Source: an uncultured bacterium (lineage in GTDB: Bacteria; Verrucomicrobiota; Kiritimatiellia; CAIVKH01). Taken from it: DNA of 46,983 nucleotides. Positions within the stretch are counted from its first letter, which is position 1. Each line of letters starts with the position of its first letter. Position numbers and translations under genes: made by a program. Below the pieces are notes generated by a model. It worked only from the letters and a program-made list of their open reading frames with translations, was not told where the DNA came from and searched no databases. The stretch is taken from contig CALGMT010000022.1 of the NCBI GenBank assembly GCA_937958885.1, positions 1-46,983 on the forward strand, given 5' to 3'. Positions 37,627 to 45,972 of the stretch are shown here, in pieces.

Positions 37627-37705
37627 TTCCATGCTCTGTAAAAACTTTTTTTAAAAGTTCCATGCTCTGTAAAAAATTAATGTGCGCCTTCCATGCTCTG
37701 TAAAA
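37627..37705 (+). repeat. TTCCATGCTCTGTAAAA repeat cluster, 3 copies, between menB and menA
   Basis: Copies start at 37627, 37658 and 37689, exactly 31 bp apart, with spacers ACTTTTTTTAAAAG and AATTAATGTGCGCC. The repeat strand is opposite to the men genes here, so no gene starts in it. AAAAAGTT (37621-37628) and AACTTTTT (37643-37650) flank copy 1 and can form an 8-bp stem. The first spacer is nearly identical to that of the cluster at 19856. Confidence 0.92.
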
Positions 37706-37730
37706 CAGTTGACGCGCGCCCGCCGGACGG

Positions 37731-38555
37731 TCACGGGCGGCGCGGAAATCTGCTGAAATCGGGTTTGCGCTTCTCGACAAAGGCGCGCTTGCCCTCTTGC
37801 GCTTCTTCGCTCATGTAGTAAAGCAGCGTCGCGTTCCCGGCGAGTTCCTGCAAGCCGGACTGGCCGTCGCAGTCGGCGTTGAGCGCGGCTTTCAGGCAGC
37901 GAATCGCGAGCGGCGATTTTTCAAGAATCTCGCGGCACCACTTCACCGTCTCCTCTTCCAGCTTCTCCAGCGGAACGACGGCGTTCACCAAGCCCATCTC
38001 CAGCGCCTGCCGCGCGTCGTATTGGCGGCAGAGATACCAGATTTCGCGCGCCTTCTTTTGGCCGACAATCCGCGCGAGATACGACGCGCCGAACCCGCCG
38101 TCGAACGACCCGACCTTCGGGCCGGTCTGTCCGAAAATCGCATTCTCTGCCGCGATGGTCAGATCGCACATCACATGCAACACATGGCCGCCGCCGATGG
38201 CGTAGCCGGCGACCATCGCGATGATCGGCTTCGGACACGCGCGGATGTCTTTCTGGAAATCGAGCACATTGAGGTGATGCTGTCCGCTCTCGTCCTTGTA
38301 TCCGGCGTCGCCGCGGATCTTCTGGTCGCCGCCGGAGCAAAACGCCTTGTCGCCCGCGCCGGTCAGGATGATGACGCCGATTGATTCGTCGAGGCGCGCG
38401 TCCTGCAGCGCGGCGATCATCTCCTTGACCGTCAGCGGTCGGAACGCGTTGCGGACCTCGGGGCGATTGATCGTGATCTTCGCGATACCTTCGGCTTTGT
38501 CATAGAGGATATCGCGAAAATCTCCCGCTTTTTTCCACGCAATCGCTGTGCTCAT
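37731..38555 (-). CDS. menB: 1,4-Dihydroxy-2-naphthoyl-CoA synthase
   Basis: 274 residues from ATG 38555, with GGAGA 8 nt upstream and ATGA overlap with menH. It is a crotonase-fold protein with [35 protein letters not shown] (oxyanion hole and MenB-specific loop), [56 protein letters not shown], and the canonical C-terminus [21 protein letters not shown]. It closes the second ring of the naphthoate from OSB-CoA. The frame continues upstream but homology begins at STAIAWKK. Confidence 0.97.
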   Translation of the reverse strand: MSTAIAWKKAGDFRDILYDKAEGIAKITINRPEVRNAFRPLTVKEMIAALQDARLDESIGVIILTGAGDKAFCSGGDQKIRGDAGYKDESGQHHLNVLDFQKDIRACPKPIIAMVAGYAIGGGHVLHVMCDLTIAAENAIFGQTGPKVGSFDGGFGASYLARIVGQKKAREIWYLCRQYDARQALEMGLVNAVVPLEKLEEETVKWCREILEKSPLAIRCLKAALNADCDGQSGLQELAGNATLLYYMSEEAQEGKRAFVEKRKPDFSRFPRRP

Positions 38556-39313
38556 CGTTGGGTCTCCAAGAATCGCCGAATCTGCGCGCCGGTGAAGGAG
38601 GGGCGCTCCAGGTGCGGCAGGTGTCCGGCGTCGGGCACAATAAGCAGGCGCGCGCGGGGAGACAAGGCCGCCGCGCGCGCGAGCGCATCGCGATAGGCCG
38701 CGTCGCTGTCGCCCGCCATGAACAGCGCGGGCGGGCGGAGCGCGTGGAGTTTCGGCCAGAGCGGCGGCTGGCGTCCGACCGTCAGCGCCCGCAGCGCGGC
38801 GGCGATCGGCGCGGCGCGGCCCCGTGCGCGGCGCGCAAGCAGATCGCGCAGCAGCGCGGGTCGGCGCGAGAGCGAGGCGAACAGCGGTTGCGCGTACCAG
38901 TCGCGGACAAAGGCGGCAAGTCCGCGCCGGTCGAGCTTGTCCGCGAGCCGATCGTCCGACCGCGCGCGGTCCGCGCGCGCGAGACCGGTTTCGAGCCCCG
39001 GCGAAGCGGAGATCACGGTCAGCGACGCCACCACGACGCCGGACCGCACCGCGGCGGCCAGCGCGAGACGCCCGCCCATCGAGTAGCCCACGAGATGCGC
39101 GCCGGGCCGCTTGCGCAATTCGGCGGCGAGTTGATGAACCGCCGACTCGAAATCCTTCACCGCCGGCGATCCGTGGCCGGGCAGCGCGAGCGCGCGGACC
39201 GCGTACGGCGCGCCCAGCGCGGCGGCGAGCGGCTGCCAATCGTCCGGCTCGCCGAGGAACCCGTGCACGCACACGACGTCCACCGTCCCCTTCGATAAGA
39301 CGCGCGTCTTCAT
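38552..39313 (-). CDS. menH: SHCHC synthase (alpha/beta hydrolase)
   Basis: 253 residues. [21 protein letters not shown] and nucleophile Ser78 in [16 protein letters not shown] are MenH features. The acid is probably in [11 protein letters not shown] and the His in [13 protein letters not shown]. It eliminates pyruvate from SEPHCHC, the MenD product. ATGA overlaps both upstream (menD stop) and downstream (menB start) show tight coupling, which supports MenH over a generic hydrolase. Confidence 0.93.
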   Translation of the reverse strand: MKTRVLSKGTVDVVCVHGFLGEPDDWQPLAAALGAPYAVRALALPGHGSPAVKDFESAVHQLAAELRKRPGAHLVGYSMGGRLALAAAVRSGVVVASLTVISASPGLETGLARADRARSDDRLADKLDRRGLAAFVRDWYAQPLFASLSRRPALLRDLLARRARGRAAPIAAALRALTVGRQPPLWPKLHALRPPALFMAGDSDAAYRDALARAAALSPRARLLIVPDAGHLPHLERPSFTGAQIRRFLETQR

Positions 39314-41070
39314 GCGCGGCGGGCGAACAGGCGGGCGACGGCGGCCTGAAGCGCGCGCACGCGGCGGGCGGTGTCCGCGCGGCGGGTTCGCACTTCAAGG
39401 ATGGCGGATTCGCCGCTGCGCGCGGCAGCGCGCCACGCGCGCGCCAGCGCGGCGGGCGCGTCGGGCGCGGCGTAGCGCAGGCCGAACATCCGGGCTGCGT
39501 CGCGAAAGCGCAACCCGTGCGGCGCGGCGAAGACGCGCTCGAAGTGGCGCGCCGAGTCGGCGATCGGCAGCAGCGAAAAGATGCCGCCGCCGTCGTTGTT
39601 GATTACGACAACAACCACCGGCTGCGCGTTTCCGCGCAGCAGCGCGAGGGAATTGAGGTCGTGCAGCAACGTCAGGTCGCCGAGCAGCGCGGTGACGGGG
39701 CGGCCGACGCCCGCGGCGAAGCCCGCGGCCGCGGCGACCTGGCCGTCGATCCCGCTCAACCCTCGGCTCGCCGCGACGGGCACGCACGCGCCGCGCGCGG
39801 AGGCGAACGTCGCGGCCATTCGGATCGGCAGGCTGTTGCCGAGGAACCATGCGCCGGACGGTTCGATCAATCGCGCGAGGTCCCACGCGATGCGCGGCTC
39901 GGACCACTCCGCGCCGGCGAAGCGCCGCGCGAGTTCGCGCTCGACGCGCGCGGACGCGTCGGTCCACGCGCGCAGCGGCGCGGCCGCGCGCGCTGGGGCG
40001 GGCGGCAGCGCGGTTCGCAGTGCGCGCGCGACTGCCGCCGGATCGGCAACGATACGGAGCGCCGCGCCGTGCGCGGGATCCATTCGCCGCGGGAACGCTG
40101 AAACTAGAATGCGCGGCGCAGGGCGCGCAGCGGCGGCGCAATCGAGAAAACGGCGCGTGACGAAGCCCGCGCCGAATTGCAACAGACATCCCGACGCCGC
40201 CTCGCGCGCGAAGCGGCGCGCGCAGAGCAGCAGATCCGCGTGCGAAATGATGGCCGGCTCTTCCACACCGAGTCGAAGGCCGGACTGAATATCCGGCAGC
40301 AGCGGCCAGCCGAGATGCGCGGCGAGGTCGGCGGCGGCGCGCGCGGCGGTCGGCGGCAGCGCCCCTGCGAGGATCACGCCGCGCCGTTGCGCGCGGATCG
40401 AATCCACCAGCGCGCTCGGCAGCTCGATCGCGCGCGATTCCGACGGCTGCGCCGCGCGCACCCACGGCGCGCCGGAGACCGGCCAGCCGCCGAGCGCGCG
40501 CAACAGAGCGCGGCGCGGGTATGCGCGCGCGACGGGCGCGAGCGGTTCGCGGAAGAGACAATTGAGGTGGACAGGACCGGGCGGGTCCGCCGTCGCCGCG
40601 CGCACCGCGTCATCGACGGCGGCGAGGATGAAGCCGGGCTCGACGTTCTCGTCCGGCGGCGGCAGTTCGATGAATCGGCGAACAAACGGACCGTACAGTT
40701 TGACCTGATCCGTGGCCTGGTTCGCGCCGCAGTCGCGCAATTCGTGCGGGCGATCCGCGGTCAGCACGATCAGCGGGACGCCGGCGTGATGCGCCTCGGC
40801 GACGGCGGGAAAGAGATTGGCGGCCGCCGTGCCGGACGTGACGAGGACGGCCGTCGGATAGAAGCCGCCGCGCGCGCGGCCGACCATGTAGAACCCCAGG
40901 CCCCGCTCGTCCGGGTGCACGATCAGGTCGAGGCCCGGATGCGCGGCAGCGGCCTCCGCGAGCGGGCTGGATCGGGAGCCGGGCGCGACGCCGATCGCGC
41001 GCACGCCGAGGCGCACCAGCTCTTCGATCATCAGGCGGGCGGCGAAATAATTATGATTCGGTTCTTGCAT
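39310..41070 (-). CDS. menD: SEPHCHC synthase (ThDP-dependent)
   Basis: 586 residues from ATG 41070, with GAGG upstream. The ThDP-activating Glu55 is in [45 protein letters not shown] and [25 protein letters not shown] are MenD signatures. The C-terminal ThDP-binding region carries [18 protein letters not shown] and [15 protein letters not shown]. It adds succinic semialdehyde (from 2-oxoglutarate) to isochorismate. It is first in the operon; menF, which supplies isochorismate, is not present here. It is divergent from the sulfatase across a 121-bp space. Confidence 0.96.
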   Translation of the reverse strand: MQEPNHNYFAARLMIEELVRLGVRAIGVAPGSRSSPLAEAAAAHPGLDLIVHPDERGLGFYMVGRARGGFYPTAVLVTSGTAAANLFPAVAEAHHAGVPLIVLTADRPHELRDCGANQATDQVKLYGPFVRRFIELPPPDENVEPGFILAAVDDAVRAATADPPGPVHLNCLFREPLAPVARAYPRRALLRALGGWPVSGAPWVRAAQPSESRAIELPSALVDSIRAQRRGVILAGALPPTAARAAADLAAHLGWPLLPDIQSGLRLGVEEPAIISHADLLLCARRFAREAASGCLLQFGAGFVTRRFLDCAAAARPAPRILVSAFPRRMDPAHGAALRIVADPAAVARALRTALPPAPARAAAPLRAWTDASARVERELARRFAGAEWSEPRIAWDLARLIEPSGAWFLGNSLPIRMAATFASARGACVPVAASRGLSGIDGQVAAAAGFAAGVGRPVTALLGDLTLLHDLNSLALLRGNAQPVVVVVINNDGGGIFSLLPIADSARHFERVFAAPHGLRFRDAARMFGLRYAAPDAPAALARAWRAAARSGESAILEVRTRRADTARRVRALQAAVARLFARRA

Positions 41071-41171
41071 GAGACCCTCGGAGCGTAACGCACCGCCCGC
41101 CCCGCCGCAATGTCCGCCGAGACCGCGTCTTCCGAATTGACAACGCGCGCGCGGCAGGTAGCCTTGCAAAT

Positions 41172-41185
41172 ATAAAACGTTATAT
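41172..41185. promoter_or_regulatory. LacI-type operator upstream of the sulfatase-GH42 operon
   Basis: ATAAAACGTTATAT is centred on CG and matches ATATAACGTTATAT at 13 of 14 positions. It ends 6 nt before ATG 41192. TATAAA (41171-41176) could be the -10 box, giving a very short leader, and no ribosome site fits between operator and start. The site matches those at 24119 and 45872. Confidence 0.65.
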
Positions 41186-41191
41186 CCCGGT

Positions 41192-42619
41192 ATGATGACC
41201 GCACCTCCGAACATCGTTTTCATTTTGATCGACGATCTGGGTTGCCGCGATTTGGGCGCATTCGGCAGCACGTTTTATGAGACGCCGCGCCTGGATGCGC
41301 TTGTCGCGCGCGGTATGCGGTTCGAGAACGCCTATGCCGCGTGTCCCGTCTGCTCGCCCACGCGCGCCAGCATCATGAGCGGAAAGTATCCGGCGCGCGT
41401 GGGCGTCACGCAATGGATCGGCGGGAAGGCGGAGGGCAAACTGAAGGATGTGCCCTATCTGCATTATCTTCCGATCGAGGAAACCAGCGTGGCCGCCGCG
41501 CTGCGGGAGGGCGGGTATCAGACGTGGCACGTGGGGAAGTGGCATCTCGGCGATCGCCCGTTTTTCCCGGAGAACCACGGCTTCGATGTCAACATCGGCG
41601 GGTGCCATCACGGCGGGCCGGGGCCGAACGGCTACTTCGCGCCGTTCCGACTCGTGCCCATTGCCGAAGTGGAACCGGGCAAGTACCTCACGGATCATCT
41701 GACCGACGAGGCGATCCGCTTGATACGCGCGCGCGAGCAGCGGCCCTTTTTCCTAAACCTGTGGCACTATGCGGTGCACACGCCGATCGAGGCGCCGGCG
41801 CCTTTGGTCGAGAAATACCGGCGCAAGGCTGCAGCGATGGGATTGGAACGCGTGGATCCGTTTGTCGAAGGGGAATTTCATCCGTGCCTGCACAAGCGGG
41901 ATCAGCGGGTGAAGCGCCGCTTGCTGCAATCGGATCCGACGTATGCGGCGATGATCGAAAATCTGGACACGAACATCGGGCGGCTCCTCGATGCGCTCGA
42001 GGCGGAGGGCGTGCTGGAGAACACGTTGATCGTGTTCACGTCGGACAACGGCGGTCTTTCGACGTCGGAGGGGTCGCCGACCTGCAATCTGCCGTTCATC
42101 GAGGGCAAGGGGTGGGCGTATGAAGGCGGCACGCGCGTGTGCCAGTTTGCGGTTTGGCCGGGGCGCATTGCGCCGGGCACGAGCTGCGGAACGCCGGTGA
42201 CGAGCACGGATTTCTATCCCACGTTTCTGGAGGCCGCCGGTCTCCCGCTGCGGCCCGACCAGCACTGCGATGGCGCGAGCCTGTTGCCGCTTTTCGGCGG
42301 CGGCGCCATAAAGCGCGACGCGATATTCTGGCACTACCCGCACTATTCGAACCAAGGGGGAACGCCGACCGCGTCCATGGTGGAGGCCGACTGGAAGCTC
42401 ATCGAATTTTTCGAGGACGGCCATCTGGAGCTCTATCATCTCGCCGACGATCGAAGCGAACGGAGGAATCTCGCGTCGGTGCATCCCGAACGCGCGGCGG
42501 CGATGCATGCGCGCCTGAAGGCCTGGCAGGCGGATGTCGAGGCGCGGATTCCGGAACCCAACCCGGACTATGAGGCCAGGCGCGTGGCGCCATCGGTTCC
42601 CAACAACGCATACGAGTAG
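41192..42619 (+). CDS. Cytoplasmic family S1 sulfatase
   Basis: 475 residues from ATG 41192; the next codon is also ATG (41195). The alkaline-phosphatase-superfamily metal site is IVFILIDDLGCRDLG. The sulfatase signature is CSPTRASIMSGKYPARVG, where Cys54 would become formylglycine. Further conserved segments: WHVGKWHLGD (Lys/His), FTSDNGG (metal site), GWAYEGGTRV. There is no signal peptide, unlike most glycan sulfatases, so substrate must be imported. A maturase (FGE or anSME) must be encoded elsewhere. It lies 12 bp upstream of a GH42 gene, suggesting desulfation of a galactose-containing oligosaccharide. Confidence 0.93.
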   Translation: MMTAPPNIVFILIDDLGCRDLGAFGSTFYETPRLDALVARGMRFENAYAACPVCSPTRASIMSGKYPARVGVTQWIGGKAEGKLKDVPYLHYLPIEETSVAAALREGGYQTWHVGKWHLGDRPFFPENHGFDVNIGGCHHGGPGPNGYFAPFRLVPIAEVEPGKYLTDHLTDEAIRLIRAREQRPFFLNLWHYAVHTPIEAPAPLVEKYRRKAAAMGLERVDPFVEGEFHPCLHKRDQRVKRRLLQSDPTYAAMIENLDTNIGRLLDALEAEGVLENTLIVFTSDNGGLSTSEGSPTCNLPFIEGKGWAYEGGTRVCQFAVWPGRIAPGTSCGTPVTSTDFYPTFLEAAGLPLRPDQHCDGASLLPLFGGGAIKRDAIFWHYPHYSNQGGTPTASMVEADWKLIEFFEDGHLELYHLADDRSERRNLASVHPERAAAMHARLKAWQADVEARIPEPNPDYEARRVAPSVPNNAYE

Positions 42620-42631
42620 GACCAGCCGCCC

Positions 42632-44737
42632 ATGAAACCATCCACACCGAACGCGCGGCGATTCCCGCCTATCAGTCCGAAGTGTCCGCACATGATCCAT
42701 GGCGGCGACTACAACCCGGATCAATGGCTCGCCTATCCGGACGTCATTGACGAAGACCTGCGCATGATGCGGCTGGCGCGGATGAACGCGGCGTCGGTCG
42801 GCATTTTTTCGTGGACCTCGCTGGAGCCGGAGGACGGGGTGTTCACATTCGACTGGCTGGACCGGATCATGGATCGCCTCGCCGAGAACGGACAGTTCAT
42901 CGTGCTGGCCACGCCGAGCGGATCGAAGCCCGCGTGGATGAGCGAGAAGCATCCGGAGGTGTGCCGAATGACCGCGGAGGGCATCCGCGAGCCGCACGGG
43001 CGCCGGCACAATCACTGCCGCACCTCGCCCATCTACCGCGCGTATTGCACCCGGATCAACACCGAGCTGGCGCGCCGCTACGGCAAGCACCCCGCGCTGC
43101 TCGTGTGGCATGTCTCGAACGAGTACAACGGCGGGGACTGCCATTGCCCCCTCTGCCACGAGGCGTTTCGCGTCTGGCTGCGCGCGCGCTACCACGACGA
43201 CCTCGACGCGCTGAATCACGCGTGGTGGACGCGGTTCTGGAGCCACACCTTCACGAGCTGGGAGCAGATCCGTCCGCTGGACAGCAGCATTCACGGCTTG
43301 ATGCTCGACTGGCAGCGGTTCAAGAGCGATCAGACGCTCGACTTTTTCCGGCACGAGTGCGCGCCGCTCCGCGAGTGGACGCCGGACATTCCGATCACGA
43401 CGAATTTCATGGGGTTCCACCTGACGCTGGACTACTGGAAATTCGCGGACGCGGTGGACGTCGTGAGCTGGGACAGCTATCCGCCCTATCACGATCGTCC
43501 GGACGACTGGCTGCATGCGGTGGATGTGTCGTTTGCGCACAACATGAACCGTGCGTTCAAACAGAAGCCCTTCATGCTGATGGAGTGCTCGCCCAGCGTG
43601 CAGAATTGGAAACCGGTCAACAAACTCAAGCGGCCCGGCCTGCATTTCGTCGAAGCGCTGCAAGCGGTGGCGCACGGCGCGGACACGGTGCAGTATTTCC
43701 AGTGGCGCAAATCGCGGGGCGGCTTCGAAAAGTTCCACGGCGCGGTGGTCGATCACTGCGGGCATGAACACACGCGGGTGTTCCGCGAGGTATCGGAAGT
43801 CGGCGCCGCGCTCGCGCGGATGGACGACGTGGTCGGCACGACGACGCCGGCGGAGACCGCGATTCTCTACGACTGGGAAAACCGCTGGGCCATCGACGAG
43901 GCGTCCGGCCTCTCGCGCGACAACCGGCGTTACCAAGAGACCTGCACCGCGCACTACCGCCCCTTCTGGAGCGCGGGCGTGGCGTGCGATGCGATCAACG
44001 AGGACTGCGATTTGTCGCGCTACAAGCTGGTGATCGCGCCGATGCTCTACATGGTGCGGCCCGGCCTCGCGGAGCGCATCGAGGCCTTTGTCCGAGGCGG
44101 CGGAGTCTTCGTGACGACCTATCTGTCCGGGATTGCGGACGAAAGCGACCTGTGCTTCCTGAACGGGTTTCCCGGCCCGCTGCGAGAATTGCTCGGCGTG
44201 TGGGCGGAGGAAACCGACACGCTGTATGAAGGCGACGACGTGCGGATTGCCGCCGTCGACGACGGGAGCGCCGGCCTGCGCGGCGAATACAAGGCGGAGA
44301 CCTTCTGCGATCTGATCCATGCCGAGGGCGCGCAGGCGCTCGCCGTGTACGCGAACCAGTTTTACCGGGGGCGTCCGGCGGTCACGGTCAACCGCCGCGG
44401 GAAGGGGCGCGCGTACTACATCGCCTCGCGCAACGAGGCGCGTTTCCACGCGGACTTTTACCGACACCTGATCGATGAGCTCGGACTGCGCCGCGCGCTC
44501 GGCTGCGAACTGCCCGACGGGGTGACCGCGCAGATACGAACGGACGGCGAGCGCGAGTTTATCTTCCTGTTGGGGTTTAATCGCGAGCCGGTCGAAATCG
44601 ACCTGGGCCCTGCAGTTTATCGGGATCTCGTTTCCGACTCCGAATATGGCGGGCGATTCCAGTTGCCGCCCTATACGGCGCTCGTGCTGGAGCCTGCGGA
44701 AAAAACAGCGGCGGCGGAACCGGCGCGGCGGCGCTAG
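42632..44737 (+). CDS. GH42 beta-galactosidase
   Basis: 701 residues. MIHGGDYNPDQW at ~21-32 is the GH42 opening. Acid/base Glu164 is in VWHVSNEYNGG and nucleophile Glu318 in FMLMECSPSVQNW. Four Cys at 129, 170, 172 and 175 (HCR, CHCPLC) match the Zn site of many GH42 enzymes. The A-domain barrel is followed by a trimerisation domain (~400-620, SAGVACDAINEDCDLSRYKLVIAPMLYM) and a small C-terminal beta domain. There is no signal peptide. It should cleave terminal beta-galactose inside the cell after desulfation. Its TAG stop overlaps the TAG of the convergent LacI gene within CTAG. Confidence 0.95.
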   Translation: MKPSTPNARRFPPISPKCPHMIHGGDYNPDQWLAYPDVIDEDLRMMRLARMNAASVGIFSWTSLEPEDGVFTFDWLDRIMDRLAENGQFIVLATPSGSKPAWMSEKHPEVCRMTAEGIREPHGRRHNHCRTSPIYRAYCTRINTELARRYGKHPALLVWHVSNEYNGGDCHCPLCHEAFRVWLRARYHDDLDALNHAWWTRFWSHTFTSWEQIRPLDSSIHGLMLDWQRFKSDQTLDFFRHECAPLREWTPDIPITTNFMGFHLTLDYWKFADAVDVVSWDSYPPYHDRPDDWLHAVDVSFAHNMNRAFKQKPFMLMECSPSVQNWKPVNKLKRPGLHFVEALQAVAHGADTVQYFQWRKSRGGFEKFHGAVVDHCGHEHTRVFREVSEVGAALARMDDVVGTTTPAETAILYDWENRWAIDEASGLSRDNRRYQETCTAHYRPFWSAGVACDAINEDCDLSRYKLVIAPMLYMVRPGLAERIEAFVRGGGVFVTTYLSGIADESDLCFLNGFPGPLRELLGVWAEETDTLYEGDDVRIAAVDDGSAGLRGEYKAETFCDLIHAEGAQALAVYANQFYRGRPAVTVNRRGKGRAYYIASRNEARFHADFYRHLIDELGLRRALGCELPDGVTAQIRTDGEREFIFLLGFNREPVEIDLGPAVYRDLVSDSEYGGRFQLPPYTALVLEPAEKTAAAEPARRR

Positions 44738-45777
44738 GTCGAATCGCGCTCGACGAGCAGCGGGCTCATCCGGCGCGCTTTTCGAGCCTCTTTGCGGCCC
44801 TCGATGAGCCCTTGGATCACATTCACCGCGGCAAAGGCAATTTCCTCTTCGCGCTCGTCGATCGAGGAAAGCGAGGGGGCCGAGTATTCGCAAAACGGCA
44901 GATTGTTGTATCCGATGAGCGCGACCTGCTCGGGCACCTTGATCCCGCGCTGGCGCAGCTCGGTCAGGATGCGCATGGCCCAGTGATCGTTCTCGGCGAT
45001 GATCGCATCCGCCTTCTGCGCGACGATCAGATAGTCCACGGCATCCTCCGCCATCGCGACGGTGCCGTAGGCGTGCGTGCGATCGAAGACCACGCACTTC
45101 GAATCGAACGCGCAGCCCATCTGCTCCATCACCTCGCGCGCGCCGCGCACGCGGGCGCGCGCAAACGCGTGGCGGGCCAGGGCGAAACCGATTCGTTTCC
45201 GTCCGCGTTCGATCAGATGCCGGGCCGCGATGCGCCCGCCTTCAGTCGCGTCGAGGTGGACGCCGGGCAGATGTTTGAGCAATTCGGCCGGACCCACATG
45301 GGCAATGGGCATCCCGCGCGCCATGTCCTGCGTGACATTGCGCAGATGCCACGACATCGAGATCACGCCGTCCACGCCCCGCAGCGAGAACCGTTCGAAC
45401 GCGCGGCCGACCTGCTCCTTTTCGAGCTTGGTGCTCATCCGGTCCGCTTCGAGCACCGCCACCATGACATCGAGCCCGGCATCCGCGGCCGCCAGTTCGA
45501 GATCGATGATGCGGCGCAGCCCCTCTTCGGAGGCGCCCTTGTGCGTAATCAGGCCGATGATCCCGCTGCGCCCGCCGCGCAGTTGCCGCGCGGCGTAGTT
45601 GACGCGGTACCCGAGCCGGAGCGCGGCCTCGCGAATCCGCTTTTCCGTCTCTGCACTCACGCTGATGGACCCGATGCCGGTGCCGTTGAGCACCCGGCCC
45701 ACCGCGCCGACCGACACCCCCACCGCATCGGCGACATCCTTCAGCCGAACCTTGGTTTGCATCCGGGGCGTTGCCAT
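44734..45777 (-). CDS. LacI/GalR family transcriptional regulator
   Basis: 347 residues. The N-terminal HTH is VRLKDVADAVGVSVGAVGRVLNGTG (11-35), and the recognition helix reads SVGAVGRVLNG instead of the usual TVSRVLN. The hinge is YAARQLRGGRSGIIGL, with Leu that would intercalate at a central CG step. The periplasmic-binding-protein-like effector domain (~70-340) includes ADAIIAENDHWAMRIL and VALIGYNNLPFCEYSAPSLSSID. Three pseudo-palindromes with central CG, including one 95 bp upstream of its own start, are candidate operators. The likely inducer is a sugar from the glycan broken down by the neighbouring enzymes. Confidence 0.94.
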   Translation of the reverse strand: MATPRMQTKVRLKDVADAVGVSVGAVGRVLNGTGIGSISVSAETEKRIREAALRLGYRVNYAARQLRGGRSGIIGLITHKGASEEGLRRIIDLELAAADAGLDVMVAVLEADRMSTKLEKEQVGRAFERFSLRGVDGVISMSWHLRNVTQDMARGMPIAHVGPAELLKHLPGVHLDATEGGRIAARHLIERGRKRIGFALARHAFARARVRGAREVMEQMGCAFDSKCVVFDRTHAYGTVAMAEDAVDYLIVAQKADAIIAENDHWAMRILTELRQRGIKVPEQVALIGYNNLPFCEYSAPSLSSIDEREEEIAFAAVNVIQGLIEGRKEARKARRMSPLLVERDST

Positions 45778-45871
45778 AGCGCGCGCAGATTATGACAAGC
45801 GGCGCCATTTGCCAATACCGGCGTTCGCCCGCCGTTCCGGCGCGATAATGCATTGACGGCGCGGATTTAAT

Positions 45872-45885
45872 ATATATCGTTATAT
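45872..45885. promoter_or_regulatory. LacI-type operator between the lacI-like gene and the ABC solute-binding gene
   Basis: ATATATCGTTATAT is centred on CG and matches the 24119 and 41172 sites. TTGACG (45853-45858) upstream could be a -35 box for rightward transcription, but no well-spaced -10 is clear. The 195-bp space divides divergent genes, so one site could control both the regulator and the transporter. Confidence 0.65.
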
Positions 45886-45972
45886 ATTGTGCAGATAGAG
45901 TTATTGCGCGCGGCGGGCGCCGTGCACAATCCAGTTCCAGACGGGTGTGCGATAGCGTACGTTGGTGCCGGA

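Noticed and set aside
37731-39398. A 555-codon reading of menB extended through menH
   Set aside because: Only the last 274 codons match MenB. The upstream part is an out-of-frame reading of menH and part of menD.
41753-45097. A 1114-codon open frame antisense to the sulfatase, GH42 and LacI region
   Set aside because: Arg/His/Val-rich translation with no recognisable motif. The opposite strand has complete conserved families, so this is a high-GC shadow frame.
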